64,000 nt of DNA from NCBI GenBank assembly GCA_034670405.1, contig JAXDDX010000312.1, positions 1-64,000 of the forward strand, read 5' to 3'. The position numbers and the translations under genes are program-made. This DNA is from Hoplostethus atlanticus. Its lineage: Eukaryota > Chordata > Actinopteri > Trachichthyiformes > Trachichthyidae. Position 1 is the stretch's first letter. Each line of letters starts with the position of its first letter. Positions 11,601-20,898 of this stretch are shown one piece after another. The notes under the pieces were generated by a model that worked only from the letters and a program-made list of their open reading frames with translations, was not told the DNA's origin and ran no database searches.

Positions 11601-12168
11601 GCGCAAACAGTGCACAGGACATCAGAGTGATGTCAGAGCCGGTGTCAACCAAGGCTTCATAGGTGAAATGTTGTTCAAGAACAATGGACAGATAGAATTT
11701 TCGAGCCACACCTTCTTCCGTGAGGTTGCCCAAGAAATGGGTGAAAGGTGGGGAGCCCTGAACCACTGACGGGTCCGTTGGGGGCAGTAGGTCGTCCGAG
11801 TCCAGACAGACTATTAGGACAGCACTCTTTGGTACAGAGGATGCTTGTGCGTCAGCGATTAGGTTTAACTCTACAGAGTTAGAGTTAGTCGAACTGGGGT
11901 CAGGCTCTGCCGGGCAGGGTGAGTCCTGAGGTGCTGACCGACAGTTCTCTGGCTCTGAGTAGATATCCTCTACCGTCACGGAATCTGTGTACGGAGAGGT
12001 TTCAAGAGGTTGGCTGTTGACCTGGGAATCCAGGGTGATAAGATTAGCGTCTGCTCGAGCTTGATCAAGAGGTTCCCACTGACTCGGCTGAGGGGGTGCC
12101 TTCGGTGAATCATTCCATTCCTTAAACCAACTGGAGGACTTGACCGTAGACAACCGGTTCCGGCCTAG
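8533..12168 (-). CDS. pol region of the outer element (protease, RT, tether)
   Basis: A long open frame of about 1,200 codons. Counted from 12,153, a retropepsin has its active site VDTGSDITLMS near residue 170 and LLIGKDLLNRF near 246. A second protease-like C-terminal motif (KVYVGADVLVRL) lies near residue 432, without a matching DTG. A beta-rich linker follows, then reverse transcriptase at about 720-950 (PIWPVLKPNGKWR, RCPFGYANSPAEF, YVDD at 879-882), then a degenerate RNase H-like tether (HLETGYSEQCLSAGL, with Glu where the first catalytic Asp is expected) and the start of a second RNase H. The frame continues directly from gag, with one stop codon between them. Confidence 0.85.
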   Translation of the reverse strand, partial: LGRNRLSTVKSSSWFKEWNDSPKAPPQPSQWEPLDQARADANLITLDSQVNSQPLETSPYTDSVTVEDIYSEPENCRSAPQDSPCPAEPDPSSTNSNSVELNLIADAQASSVPKSAVLIVCLDSDDLLPPTDPSVVQGSPPFTHFLGNLTEEGVARKFYLSIVLEQHFTYEALVDTGSDITLMSCALFAQLKAVTCRSQPNLQLQQCTLDVQAYSTVSTRINSVALVHLTIGPMKLVHPIYVSSLETVPLLIGKDLLNRFEPLIDFKQLKIWAQVREPLPTTVTEFRIQNYALVADTTAVEAHLTTGDPPVQGLPEPGQTRKCLQQQDTFLCDLSCSVRGGCCRPRIEGGVELQHALTEDAVLALWAEKSAISLKFFEGLCQTQTDLPFVEKSFRFPLGTNPQTTATAQGMCALHLQWNNRSLFHYFLVVPDLPHKVYVGADVLVRLAVQVDMVNNVLWSMNPCPSTPGEPSLENMKSGQTIPEACAVINEHEVIVPALTGDVAVRINLHPGQSLNHSLAFLQPLEEFLGLGLSLTVMPLLEVTARTAYVLINNCHFSDITIPKATRFGWLISTEFHDFELSVPVIGQIPAFLTCGQPDEGVVFTAPTRAIKIATTIPVNNDQVGRIELTDDQRMVVHSIEALPSHTEQTECTDHPTSPNTLDSGATEPYAGFETQIQQVLEEAEALHSDEDRERLRLLLYKYKNCFAKDSLDCGLTDLHSVRIPTQPGAPPTFVRQYKVPLASYEPVQEIIDAMLEKGVIRPCNSTYSAPIWPVLKPNGKWRPTIDFRKLNKQIPLSRWPMTQLEQELPKVQNATFFTTINVASGFWTIPVDPADQHKLAFTFNNKQYTFTRCPFGYANSPAEFNIFLNKACPDASARGNLIYVDDILMRNPSLDTHLAEIDHVLGQLTTAGAKISLLKGQWCRKKVNYVGLVVGPNGIEPQSRRVQGLMNIKTPSNLSELRSFLGVCNYSRQFIEHFADIARPLTELLKKDVPFAWGATQTHAMHALKQCLCSAPCLAYPDKDKEFHLETGYSEQCLSAGLYQMHDQDKRVVAYASKTLLPPECKYSGCEKALLSTVWAVKHFSHYIGGQRIIIETCHHPITFLNSQRIRDGVVTNARIAAWMMTLQGRDGQIRYAQNAKTPLGDDLAACQDCTSDAASVAPALPEIGPPELTPHRYFDDNACRTMITAYVDGCSYHHQTGWCGDPVDQ

Positions 12169-12171
12169 TCA
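12163..12171 (-). promoter_or_regulatory. gag-pol read-through junction (UGA CUA context)
   Basis: Gag and pol are in the same frame, separated by one stop codon that is followed directly by CTAGGC. UGA followed by CUA is the known leaky context of alphaviruses and several cellular read-through genes. Gammaretroviruses and epsilonretroviruses express pol by stop-codon read-through, so this is a plausible expression signal. I did not work out a downstream RNA structure. Confidence 0.55.
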
Positions 12172-14088
12172 TACGTTTTTTTTCAAGCGCTTCATGAGCT
12201 TTTCTGACAAGGCTTCGAGGGCTGCCTCACTGAGGTCAACTCTCTGCGACTGACCATTTGACTCACCTGTTTGTTTTTGGGACTTGCGGTATTTCCTGTC
12301 CCCAGTATCCTGTCTGTTGGACCGGTTAGAGTCGGACGACTTACCTGCAGACTGGCCCTGAAATGAGACATTTTTGGACTTGTATTGGGATGGTGTCCCG
12401 TCCTCATTATGCCGGCGGTGGTCCTCTCCTTGGTTCGCATCGCGATTGTAGCTCCCCTTGTTGTGGGAGCTGTAACTTGAATTGGACCTGGGCAGTGAAT
12501 GCCCGTTGTCCCTGTTCCCCGGTGGGGAAGAAGACATGGTAGGCTCGTGGTGTGGAGCACCTTCAAGTTGCATGGCTGGTTTCTGGGCTTCGATGTTCAA
12601 GACAGCGTTATGGTCCAGATTCTTGCCTGAAGCTATGCGTTGTTTAGTGAAGCCTTTGAAAGCCAGCTCTCGTAGTTGGAGGCTTGACAGGGTTCGGGGA
12701 CAAGCCGACACCCCAAGATGGTGACTGGTAGTTGGATGGAGGTTTTGTATGAACAAAGCTTTGAAGTTCAAGTCCTCCTCCATGTTAGGGTCGTTCCTAA
12801 AACCAAAATAGGCTTTTCGCAAGCGGTGGTAGTACTGTTGTGGCAGCTCTATTCTTCCCTGTTTGATAGTCAGGGCAGCTGTCAGGCCAGTCTCCATGCT
12901 AGTGCCCGAGAACTCCTGCATTAGGGCTTGACACATCCGTTCATAGTCGTCCAGGATGTGTGGCGGTTGCCTTTCAATGAAACTACTTACCTCGCGGCTG
13001 GACGTTACCTTGATCAGGTAGATCCTATCGTCAACTGTTGCCTGTGGGAATTTACGGAGGTAGAAATCAATATCTTTAAGGTAGGTGTAGGTGTCCTGGG
13101 CCCCTGTAGGGCCCGGCTCGAACCTGGAAATGTTTCGGGCGATTTTATCTAATTCCCTGTCGGGCACGCCATGTGGGGAGTCTGCATCGGGGAATGCAGA
13201 CGCGCCATAGGGATAGCCACGGCGGAAGTTAGTTGATCGGGATCTCTCGTATCGGCCCGACCACGGCGTGGGCAGAGAATCTGGCTGAAAGGTATTATCC
13301 CGGTAGGGGGTGCTAGAGGATCGTGCCCTCGGAGGGGGCATTGTTCCCGTTGCTTGACAATGCTGTCCAGAAATTGGGAGGGTACTAGTTTGTTGTCGAC
13401 TGCGATCGTCGACTAGTCGACGGCTCAGTCCCCCCTTACCTGTTACCCACTCACTGGCATCATCCTCATACTGGCTTTTCACCCCTTCCCGGTACCCATC
13501 GGTACCGTACGATCGATTACTTACGCTTGGTTTCTTTGTGGATTCGGCTGACTGTTGGGTCTTGAGGTCATCTATCTGAGCCTCCAGTCCTGCCATTTCA
13601 CTGTACGCTTCCTTCAGCATCCCCATAGTGTCATCTCGCTCCTTTTTGAGCTCTTTCTTCTCTACTTCTATCTCTCTCAGAGTTGCAAGTGAGACTTCTT
13701 TCTCTTTGTCTAGCTGTATGCATGTTTGTTGCATGTCCTGGCTTAGATGGTGGTTCTCCTGCTCCAGCCTGTTGTTCTCACTACGGACTGTTTTCATTTG
13801 GTTCTGCAGGTGATCTGTCTCTCTATCCGTTAGTTTGAGCTGAGCTATCAAATTTAAGGCCATGGTACCGAGCAGCTCAACCAGGGCACTGCCTTTGGGT
13901 GGCTTGTCTGCTCCTTGGTTCATGAGTGCTGACATCATTTGGTTAAGCTCTTCCTGGCTGGCTTTCCGAATATTCTCAGTAGATTGAGGATCTAAGTCTT
14001 TCACCATAGTGGTCACTACCTGTTCTAGGGTATCAAGACTACCCATGACTGCGGGAGGTTCTGACATTCTGGCGGAACTTTGTCTCAC
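12169..14088 (-). CDS. gag region of the outer element, coiled-coil type
   Basis: An open frame of 639 codons beginning at ATG 14,088. Residues about 80-175 form a strong predicted coiled coil rich in Leu, Glu, Lys and Gln (ENNRLEQENHHLSQDM). A capsid-like domain lies at about 315-485 and holds a segment like a major homology region (IKQGRIELPQQYYHRLRKAY). The C-terminal 100 residues are rich in Ser, Arg, Lys, Asn and Gln and lack a CCHC knuckle. A coiled-coil N-terminus with a basic, knuckle-free tail is reminiscent of spumavirus Gag, but that is only a structural analogy. A mechanical ORF start at an upstream codon is possible. Confidence 0.75.
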   Translation of the reverse strand: MRQSSARMSEPPAVMGSLDTLEQVVTTMVKDLDPQSTENIRKASQEELNQMMSALMNQGADKPPKGSALVELLGTMALNLIAQLKLTDRETDHLQNQMKTVRSENNRLEQENHHLSQDMQQTCIQLDKEKEVSLATLREIEVEKKELKKERDDTMGMLKEAYSEMAGLEAQIDDLKTQQSAESTKKPSVSNRSYGTDGYREGVKSQYEDDASEWVTGKGGLSRRLVDDRSRQQTSTLPISGQHCQATGTMPPPRARSSSTPYRDNTFQPDSLPTPWSGRYERSRSTNFRRGYPYGASAFPDADSPHGVPDRELDKIARNISRFEPGPTGAQDTYTYLKDIDFYLRKFPQATVDDRIYLIKVTSSREVSSFIERQPPHILDDYERMCQALMQEFSGTSMETGLTAALTIKQGRIELPQQYYHRLRKAYFGFRNDPNMEEDLNFKALFIQNLHPTTSHHLGVSACPRTLSSLQLRELAFKGFTKQRIASGKNLDHNAVLNIEAQKPAMQLEGAPHHEPTMSSSPPGNRDNGHSLPRSNSSYSSHNKGSYNRDANQGEDHRRHNEDGTPSQYKSKNVSFQGQSAGKSSDSNRSNRQDTGDRKYRKSQKQTGESNGQSQRVDLSEAALEALSEKLMKRLKKNV

Positions 14089-16388
14089 GTTACCGAAAAT
14101 GGGTTGAGGGGCGTCTAGTCAGATCCGATCTGATTTGGCTTCAGGATCGGAACTACAGGTATACCGTAGCTAACTACTGGCCAACTAATTAAACAACTAT
14201 TGGCTAAACCCTATACTAGGTTTTTGTCAAAGTTTTACCAGGCAGTGGTGTTTTGCAGAAATTAACGTTGCAGTTACTCTGTGACTATAAACCTTTGGGC
14301 AAAATTCCTAACAGTTTAGGAGGTTCCTAAGAGTCTTCTAAGAACAAGATTTGGGTTTGTCTCTAAATTTTTCCCACTGGTCAGAGGGTTTAAATTAAGA
14401 TGATTACAATGCTTGTCAAGAAATTTGGTTATCTAAATTTTAAAAGCTTGATCTACCGTACTCACCCTTGTTTGAGGGAATTGCTCAATTACCCCAAAAT
14501 AGGTGAAGGTCGATTCCGCAGTTTTGAGCCAAAATAAGGTAAACTTAGGCATCCGATTAAATTGAAATTCAAAGGTCAAACCGAATTAAAATTGCAAAAG
14601 CTTAATTGAATTTAAATTTAAAGTTAGTTATGATTGAAAATCAAAAAGTTTAATTGAAAATTAATTGAAATAGCAAAATCTGAATCAAATTACACAAGTT
14701 GATGGTGATTGCAAATCAAAAAGTTTAATTGATCAATTAATTAAAAGTGTAAAAACTGAATTCACTTTCAAATTACACAAGTTGATTATGATTGAAAATC
14801 AAAAACAAATTTAATTGAAAATTAAACAATTTGAATTCAATTAAAATTAACTCGAGATGTAACATTAAACTGTTAATACAAGTTTAAATACACATGATTA
14901 GACCAAAAACTCAAATTGGAAGAGGAACTGAGAAATGACCAATTCAATAACTGATCTAAGTCCTATTGTAGCCCAAACGTTTTCAAAGGTAGTCACTGCA
15001 CTGAGTATGGAAGTGCGTTGTTAATTAATGCAGCGTTTTGTTCTTACAATAATTATTAGTCATCTACTAATATATTGAGTGTCAAACGTCCTAGTTTATC
15101 ACCTAGTCAAACACTGGTTGTTAGGTTAAATTAGTTGTAGCAGGTTTATGTCACTGGGGGGCCTCCTCGCGAGCCAAATGTCAAAGTGCAAATTGGATTG
15201 AAATGAACCTTCCCACCAGGCACTCAAGTGTTTGATCTTTCAGCAAAACCACCAAGCTTGAAGATACCAGCGGGTATCTGTACCAAACAAACAGCAAACA
15301 ATTCACACAGCAATAGCCGTCAGGCTAACAACCGAAGCGACTGTCTAAATCCAAAGAGTTAGCAGCTAAACTAGCTTGGTGTCACTTAGCCTAGCACTGC
15401 TGGACTGCAGATCCCAGAATCCACCACGGGCTTCAATTTACAGCGTCTCCCTAGGCTGAACTCCGGCAGCACGTAATACACGTCACCGGCTCGTAAGGTT
15501 AGCCGTCACAGCCCACAAAATGGCGATTACTTGTAAACAAAGGATTATTCGCGGGCCGACAACGCCCTTCTTTAACTCCTTTTTTACGCTACACTACGCA
15601 CAGACCCCTCTGTTGCACAATGTCCGCACTGTTTACATTCACCAATATACTCGCTGCATAGGAGATTAGTTAGAGAACATCGTCTAGACTATACCTTTCC
15701 CTAAAAGCAGTTTGCCTTTTTCTAAACAGAGATTTCTTCGTCTGCAGAATCGGCTGAGTTTCTAAAACAGTTTTACTTTTCTATGAGCAGAGATTTCTTC
15801 GTCTGCATACACACAAGTCTATTAACTGTATATATTTACTGCATAGAGGTGTGTTTAGAGAACATCGTCTAAATCATCCCCTTGCACTCTCTCCTATCGT
15901 TCCACAACAATTTCTCCTAACTCAGGTAGCTAATCTGAGTTTAGATGAGAGCGGAGAGTCGAATAATTCACAGAACACCCCAGAGCATCGTGGGCAGTGT
16001 CCCGAATTATTCTGAAGGCCTTATAACAAAGATGTGTCGGACTCCGCCGGCACTGGTGCACGCAAAATTGACCAGGCTTCCAACGCCTCTCTCTAATGGT
16101 CAACTGATAATTACCACAAGCGTCCAAAACGCACTCACAGATTTCCTGCTAAAAGCTCGACGTCTCAACGTCGGGACGTACCACTTATCACTCACTAGTG
16201 TACACTATTTACTGGCAACTCTTTTTCTCAAGCAGGTATCAGACTATGTGTAACTCGCTCACAGATTGCTCCGTCTTCTGAGACTTCGTGCTACTGAAAA
16301 CCACTACTGTTAATAAGCCACTATTTCAAGTTTCATATGCATTGATATATATTGGACATGAAAATCAAGGTAGATAATTTGAATTCTC
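14089..16388 (-). other. long leader of the outer element
   Basis: About 2.3 kb between the primer-binding site and gag. It is very AT-rich around 14,560-14,900, where a unit of about 80 bp recurs, and it carries a second direct repeat at about 15,660-15,870 (AGAACATCGTCTA and GAGATTTCTTCGTCTGCA, each present twice). No long ORF with recognisable content is seen. A frame of about 65 codons at 15,930-16,127 is not convincing. Confidence 0.5.
14620..14850. repeat. AT-rich tandem repeat in the leader, about three units
   Basis: Units of roughly 80 bp share TGATTGAAAATCAAAAA, TTTAATTGA and ACACAAGTTGAT in the same order. The copies have diverged by small changes. The array lies between the LTR and gag of the outer element. 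Confidence 0.6.
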
Positions 16389-16406
16389 CTCACACGGAGG
16401 GCACCA
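16389..16406 (-). promoter_or_regulatory. candidate primer-binding site of the outer element
   Basis: On the minus strand TGGTGCCCTCCGTGTGAG begins four bases after the LTR end. It starts with TGG, complementary to the CCA tail of a tRNA. I could not match the remaining bases to a particular tRNA. Confidence 0.55.
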
Positions 16407-16410
16407 ATGA

Positions 16411-18295
16411 TGTAGTGTGTTGAGCTTCGTTATGAACGATGAGACTATTTGGTCAATTCTTGAAATTGACAATTATTGAAATTATTCTTAGTAATTAATA
16501 TCTTATTAATTAACACTTACGGGGCACCACCAGTTTACACTGGAATAGTCTCTTTATAATGATATCAGTCTAATAATCAGAAGAAGTTAGCTCTAGATTA
16601 CAGTGATTTTCTACCTTCATGTCCAGGATATATCAATGACACACAAAAGCCAGTTCTTTATAAATGCAAAGATTTTATTAACTAAGTAAAACAAACACTA
16701 ATAAAATGAACACATGTATAGTAAACTAAAACAGACAATGGCAATAAAACTGGCAAACAAGAAAGCAAGATAAACAGTGGCAGAGGATATATCAAACAAG
16801 GTAGGAAGCTAAACAGTGGCAGAGGATATATCAAATACGAGTGGCAAATGATATTGGGATCAAAGATGGCAAGGAAGTTGGCACAGACAAGACGACCTGA
16901 GCTGTAATGCGTCTAATGGTGATACCGTAGCAACAGCGAAAGATGACTTGGAGGACAGCTGACCGTTTCCGAGAGACTTGGGACCAAAGGAAAGGGACAG
17001 CGAGAGAGAGAGAGAGAGAGAGGGTATTCTAACCTCACTTTCACAGTTCAACACTGCCTTTGCATCACCCGTGCATCAACAAGAAAGCTGGTTACCGTCT
17101 GGTTGGTAGGGTGTCAGCGGCGTCCTCGTCTCCGGGGTAACCGTCTGGTTTGTGGGGCGTCAGCGGCGGCGTCCTCGTCTCCGGGGCAACCGTTGCGCAG
17201 TCGCAGTAGCCAGGTAAACACACGCACGTGTTGGGCTGGGCCAGTCGATGTCAGGAGGGCCGTTGTGGAGTGCGGTCCGGGGCCTTGGTTCGTCAGGGTG
17301 GTCGTGCCAACGGTTCACCTCAGTGAAGATAGAGGGAAGGGTCGATGTGTTGGCACACGTCGTTCAGGTAGCAGAGTAGCGGAGCGGCTGGCTTCTGATT
17401 TGGTTGCGTAGTCTTCTGGATCAGGTTGAGTGAATTCGATTCGGGCGCCTCGTCGATATTCACCGTAGAGCTGATCTGGTAGTTGCTTGTAGAAGAGCTT
17501 GAAGCCAGGTTCAAACTTAGTTTCGTAGTTCTTAGTTCGTGATATTTCGTGAGAGAGTTCGTTCGAGCGTGTAAGAGAGCGAGCCAAAGGGCTCAGAGGG
17601 CTTTATGGCAAGTCAGGAGAGTAGGTGTTTCCCTCATTTGCATGCATCAGATTTACAACCGGATGCTCGGTGATTCCCATTTTCCTAAAACTGCATTTCC
17701 AGCTCAGGTTTGGAAAACATTGTTTTTCTTGATCCTTTGGGGATGCAAGTGACATATTTAATCACCTTACAACAAATGTGTCTGTATGATACCAAACATC
17801 ACTGTCTTACCACAAAACGCTGGCGAGTAAACCAAAAATCTTAATAACACACGCTGTGTGCCTTGAATAAGCAAGATAATACATTGGGGAGTAGGGTACA
17901 TCATCCGCCACAGGATGTGTTATTCACATTTAATAGAAAACATACAGAAATCATATATATACAGTGTATTGTAGAACTCTTTGTTCTCTTAGTCTGTCCC
18001 CCCCTTTGGAATGCAAAGTAAGTCCATTTCCCCGGCCCTTATCAATGGTCCCATCTCCAATTGGCACCAGAGCGGGCTAGTCGAACCTGCAAAGTGTTAC
18101 TTTTGACGGTTTTATGGGGAAATCCACCTTTTGCCGAGAGAGGGGGGTTCCTGGGGTCCCTAGGAGCCCGGCAGGGGTCCTGACCTTATCAAAAGGCCCT
18201 GGGAGAGGAATGTGTTAGTCTTTGGGTGTCGCTGTGTATTCTGTCTGGTCCAGAGAGGAAGAGTGAGGAAGATGATGTCTCCTGCATACACTACA
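16411..18295 (-). repeat. 5' LTR of the outer element, 1,885 bp
   Basis: It begins TGTAGTGTG and ends ACACTACA, nearly perfect inverted termini, and is followed by the GCCTC target duplication. On the minus strand an AATAAA signal lies near 16,672-16,679, and the left LTR copy has the same signal. The LTR is long for a fish element. It holds internal duplications near 16,775-16,845 and 17,092-17,187 and a GA run at 17,002-17,022. Short open frames inside it look incidental. Confidence 0.85.
17092..17187. repeat. tandem duplication inside the LTR, about 48-bp unit
   Basis: Two adjacent units contain ACCGTCTGGTT, then GTCAGCGGC, then GTCCTCGTCTCCGGGG. Direct repeats in the promoter-bearing part of an LTR often act as duplicated enhancers in retroviruses. 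That role is inferred, not shown. Confidence 0.6.
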
Positions 18296-18300
18296 GCCTC
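18296..18300. repeat. target-site duplication, right copy (GCCTC)
   Basis: GCCTC immediately follows the LTR terminus ACACTACA and matches the copy at 2,278-2,282. Confidence 0.85.
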
Positions 18301-18749
18301 CCATTGGTGCATTATGAGCCAATGCAGTTCCATCAGTCCATTATTACACTGGTTCTGGAATTCAACCTCATAACTCTGCAGAGCCTCAGGTGTCATTTGC
18401 TCTTCAGTCAACCACTGATCAACTGCACAAATCTGCTACTCATATCCAGACCTTTTAGCTTTTGAAGCATCTATCAAGATGGAAGAGGTGAGGATGGAAG
18501 TCTAAATGTCAAAACATGTATTAGCTAATTAAATGAGTTTCAGACTGTGGTAATGTATGGTTGAAAGTCCAAAGAAGACCTTACTGCAGGCGTACTTGGC
18601 ACAAACTATTTAGTGGTATGAAGAAATTTACTAGTGGATTGTGGGAAGGTGAGCGTTGAAAAAATGTGTAGCAGCGAGAGGGCTCAAGTCTACTTTATCG
18701 AAATTTCAGGTCTTAAACAAGTGTTAACCAGTAGGATGGCAGGAGTCTG
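18301..18749. other. right flank of the LTR element
   Basis: No recognised gene. On the minus strand an open stretch from about 18,411 down to the LTR edge reads like ordinary protein (MTPEALQSYEVEFQNQC), but it has no match I recognise and continues into the LTR only by chance. Confidence 0.3.
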
Positions 18750-19499
18750 TTGCCTATCATAGTGAAGCGGCGGGGCGTTCACTGTTACTGTTCCACCACA
18801 GAATCGATCGATCGAGAGAAGCAAACTCCTCTCCGCCGTCACCTGTGGGAGGCGCGAGTCCAGAGGACCATCCCCTGTGTTCCCCTGGTGAGGCACCTGA
18901 GGCCCCCTGCGCGTCAGAACGACCCACCCCTGGGTGCTGTGGAGCCTCAGAACGACCCACCCCTGGGTGCTGTGGAGCGTCAGGATGACCCAACCCTCAG
19001 GCATCGGATTAGGCGCACCCCCTTGCGGCGCCACCTCAGGAACACCCGGATGGGAGCCGGGGACGGGTGGGGCCAGAGCTTCACGGACCAAGAGGCAGAA
19101 GCCCAGACTCCACCAACCATGACTCCCCCCATGTGGATGAAGGACTTCCCATTACTTCCAGTAAGCAGATGATAAACCCATCTAGTGTAGCCTTATCTGA
19201 CAGAGTAACAGCTCCCTCTGGTAACCAATCCAGAAATAGTGTTGCAGTGTACTGTATTCTGTATTGAGCCGACGCCTTCAACCCAACAGGCTGAGGAAGG
19301 CAGAAGGAGGAAGGAGAGGCAATGGCAGCTCCTCATGAGCGTCACAGTTCAGCTTGAAGAGTTCAGCCGTCCTGCCTCTACTCCCTGTGGAATCCACAGC
19401 CATGTTTCTGAACAGGGAAGAGGCAGCACTAAGCGCTCTGCAGCCCAGGGCGATGTAGACACCCACGGCCCGCCTCACATGAAGAGAGCAAGGACATGA
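18750..19499 (+). CDS. candidate last two exons of an unrecognised host gene
   Basis: An open stretch ending at 19,160 is followed by a consensus-like donor (CCA|GTAAGC). After 129 bp comes an acceptor (CAACCCAACAG|GCTGAG), and a second open stretch runs 19,290-19,499. Both junctions are in phase 0, so the exons are compatible. The second exon is charged (AEEGRRRKERQWQLLM) and ends in a basic tail (HMKRART) that could be a nuclear signal. The first exon holds an 11-residue repeat (NDPPLGAVE) from a 33-bp DNA repeat. An ATTAAA lies at 19,562-19,567. I do not recognise the protein. If real, it would be tail-to-tail with pex10. It could equally be chance frames in GC-rich DNA. Confidence 0.3.
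18915..19000. repeat. 33-bp tandem repeat, about 2.6 copies
   Basis: Units begin CAGAACGACCCACCCCTGGG at 18,915 and 18,948, with a diverged copy at 18,981. The unit length is a multiple of three, so the plus-strand frame stays open through the array. Confidence 0.7.
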
Positions 19500-20898
19500 A
19501 ATCAGCATCAGGAGATCCACACTTGCATTTCTCTTTTATTCTACAGTATATTATTTCATCAATTAAAATCAATTTAAAAAAAAAACATTTTTACTTTGTG
19601 CAAGACCTTTCTGAAACCTTTAAATGCTTTCTATGCACTTCATTTGTAATTGCTGAGCAAACACTGGAAATCTAGACTCAATACATTCTTATAAATGAAC
19701 ATTTGGTACTTCAATTAATGCAATTAATTCAATTAATTATAATAATGATGTTGTATACTAACATGTGTTATGGTGACCTTAAAGTAAAAGTGCCTCAATA
19801 AGTGCAAAAACAAATCTGACAACACAAAACCTTGAGACAATGGCAGAAAATTCTGAACATTGTAAGACAATAGAAAATAACAAAATTGCAAAAACAATAT
19901 GGTATCATTTGAAATACACAGTGCCATCAAAAAGTTATGTGAACTTATGTGAAGTCATATACTATATGTGGCTTAAAATGTACTTTCTGTACATACATTT
20001 TGCCCTTCTCTCGTTGAGAGATGCAACTTTCTCAATGACTCAATGGTTTAAGTCAGGGATGTCTACAGGTTTCTTGCCAATGCATTGAGACGATTGCTGC
20101 TGAATCACAATGTCAGGCTGATCAGGTCCAAGCTCTTTGACTCTTGCTTCTCTGGCAATGTTCTTCTCTCAAAAGTTGTTTCCTTTAGTGACCTTTAGTG
20201 AATTTTCTCTCTCCATTCTAGCTAGCTAATTTGCAATTTCTCCATGTGTTTTGAAGCTCTTCCAACTCTACTAGCTCAACGACTCATTCTAGTGGGTTTT
20301 ATGCCACGCGCTCTCTGCTGCCACCAAGTGGTTGTAGATCAGCAGCATTCCTGACCTATCAGTAACAGTCTACAATGTAGAACAGTTTTAATCTACATTT
20401 TATTGCAGATTATATGTTTCACTCACTAACTATACAATATTCACAACAACATTTCAACACATACTAAAACATAAAACACAATGTGCAAAGAAAATGCATT
20501 TACCGACTGTTTATGTAGCTGTGTTCAGGGAGGAAGTGCCATCATATTAAAGGTGGATGAAACTGAACTAATGTCACAAATACACAACGCAAAGGTGGGA
20601 AACTTACTATAGGAGGGGACTGATGAAATGCAGGCAGGAATTTCTTCTCGTCCCATCTCCCTGCAGCTCTTTCAAGAGAAAATCCACCAGTGGCGCTTCC
20701 TCTCAACGTATGAATAGCTGCTATTGTCAACAGATGGCTTTTATCTGATGGGTAACAGCACCCTTCAGGTAATGTTGACACAGGTATCCTTCCTAAACCT
20801 CTTTCCGCACCAGAAAAAACAACGGTATTTCTGGGTTCCACATGACCTCAGGCTTTTTAAACAAAGTCTCAGTCTCCTTTGCATGTTCTGCTTGAGGA
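19500..20898. other. gene-free stretch
   Basis: AT-rich DNA with a poly-A run near 19,575. No splice-framed ORF, tRNA or clear repeat end was found. A minus-strand open frame at 20,542-20,841 has no recognisable content. Confidence 0.4.

Larger units (their letters stand above)
2283..18295 (-). mobile_element. retrovirus-like LTR element (endogenous), broken
   Basis: A minus-strand LTR element framed by a GCCTC target duplication. In transcription order it has a 1,885-bp 5' LTR (16,411-18,295), a candidate primer-binding site, a 2.3-kb leader, gag, pol (protease, RT, RNase H-like tether, second RNase H, integrase) and part of the 3' LTR (2,283-2,556). A different LTR element lies within its left part. 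Gag and pol share one frame, separated by a single stop as in read-through retroviruses. The tether plus a second RNase H is retrovirus architecture rather than ordinary Ty3/Gypsy. I see no env. The aligned LTR portions differ at about 5 of 274 positions, which suggests a young element, perhaps a few million years old. It is broken, with a handful of breaks besides the inserted element. Confidence 0.85.

Noticed and set aside
18160-18411. Minus-strand open frame across the LTR edge
   Set aside because: The part inside the LTR is element DNA, so the frame is not one gene; the flank part alone has no recognised match.
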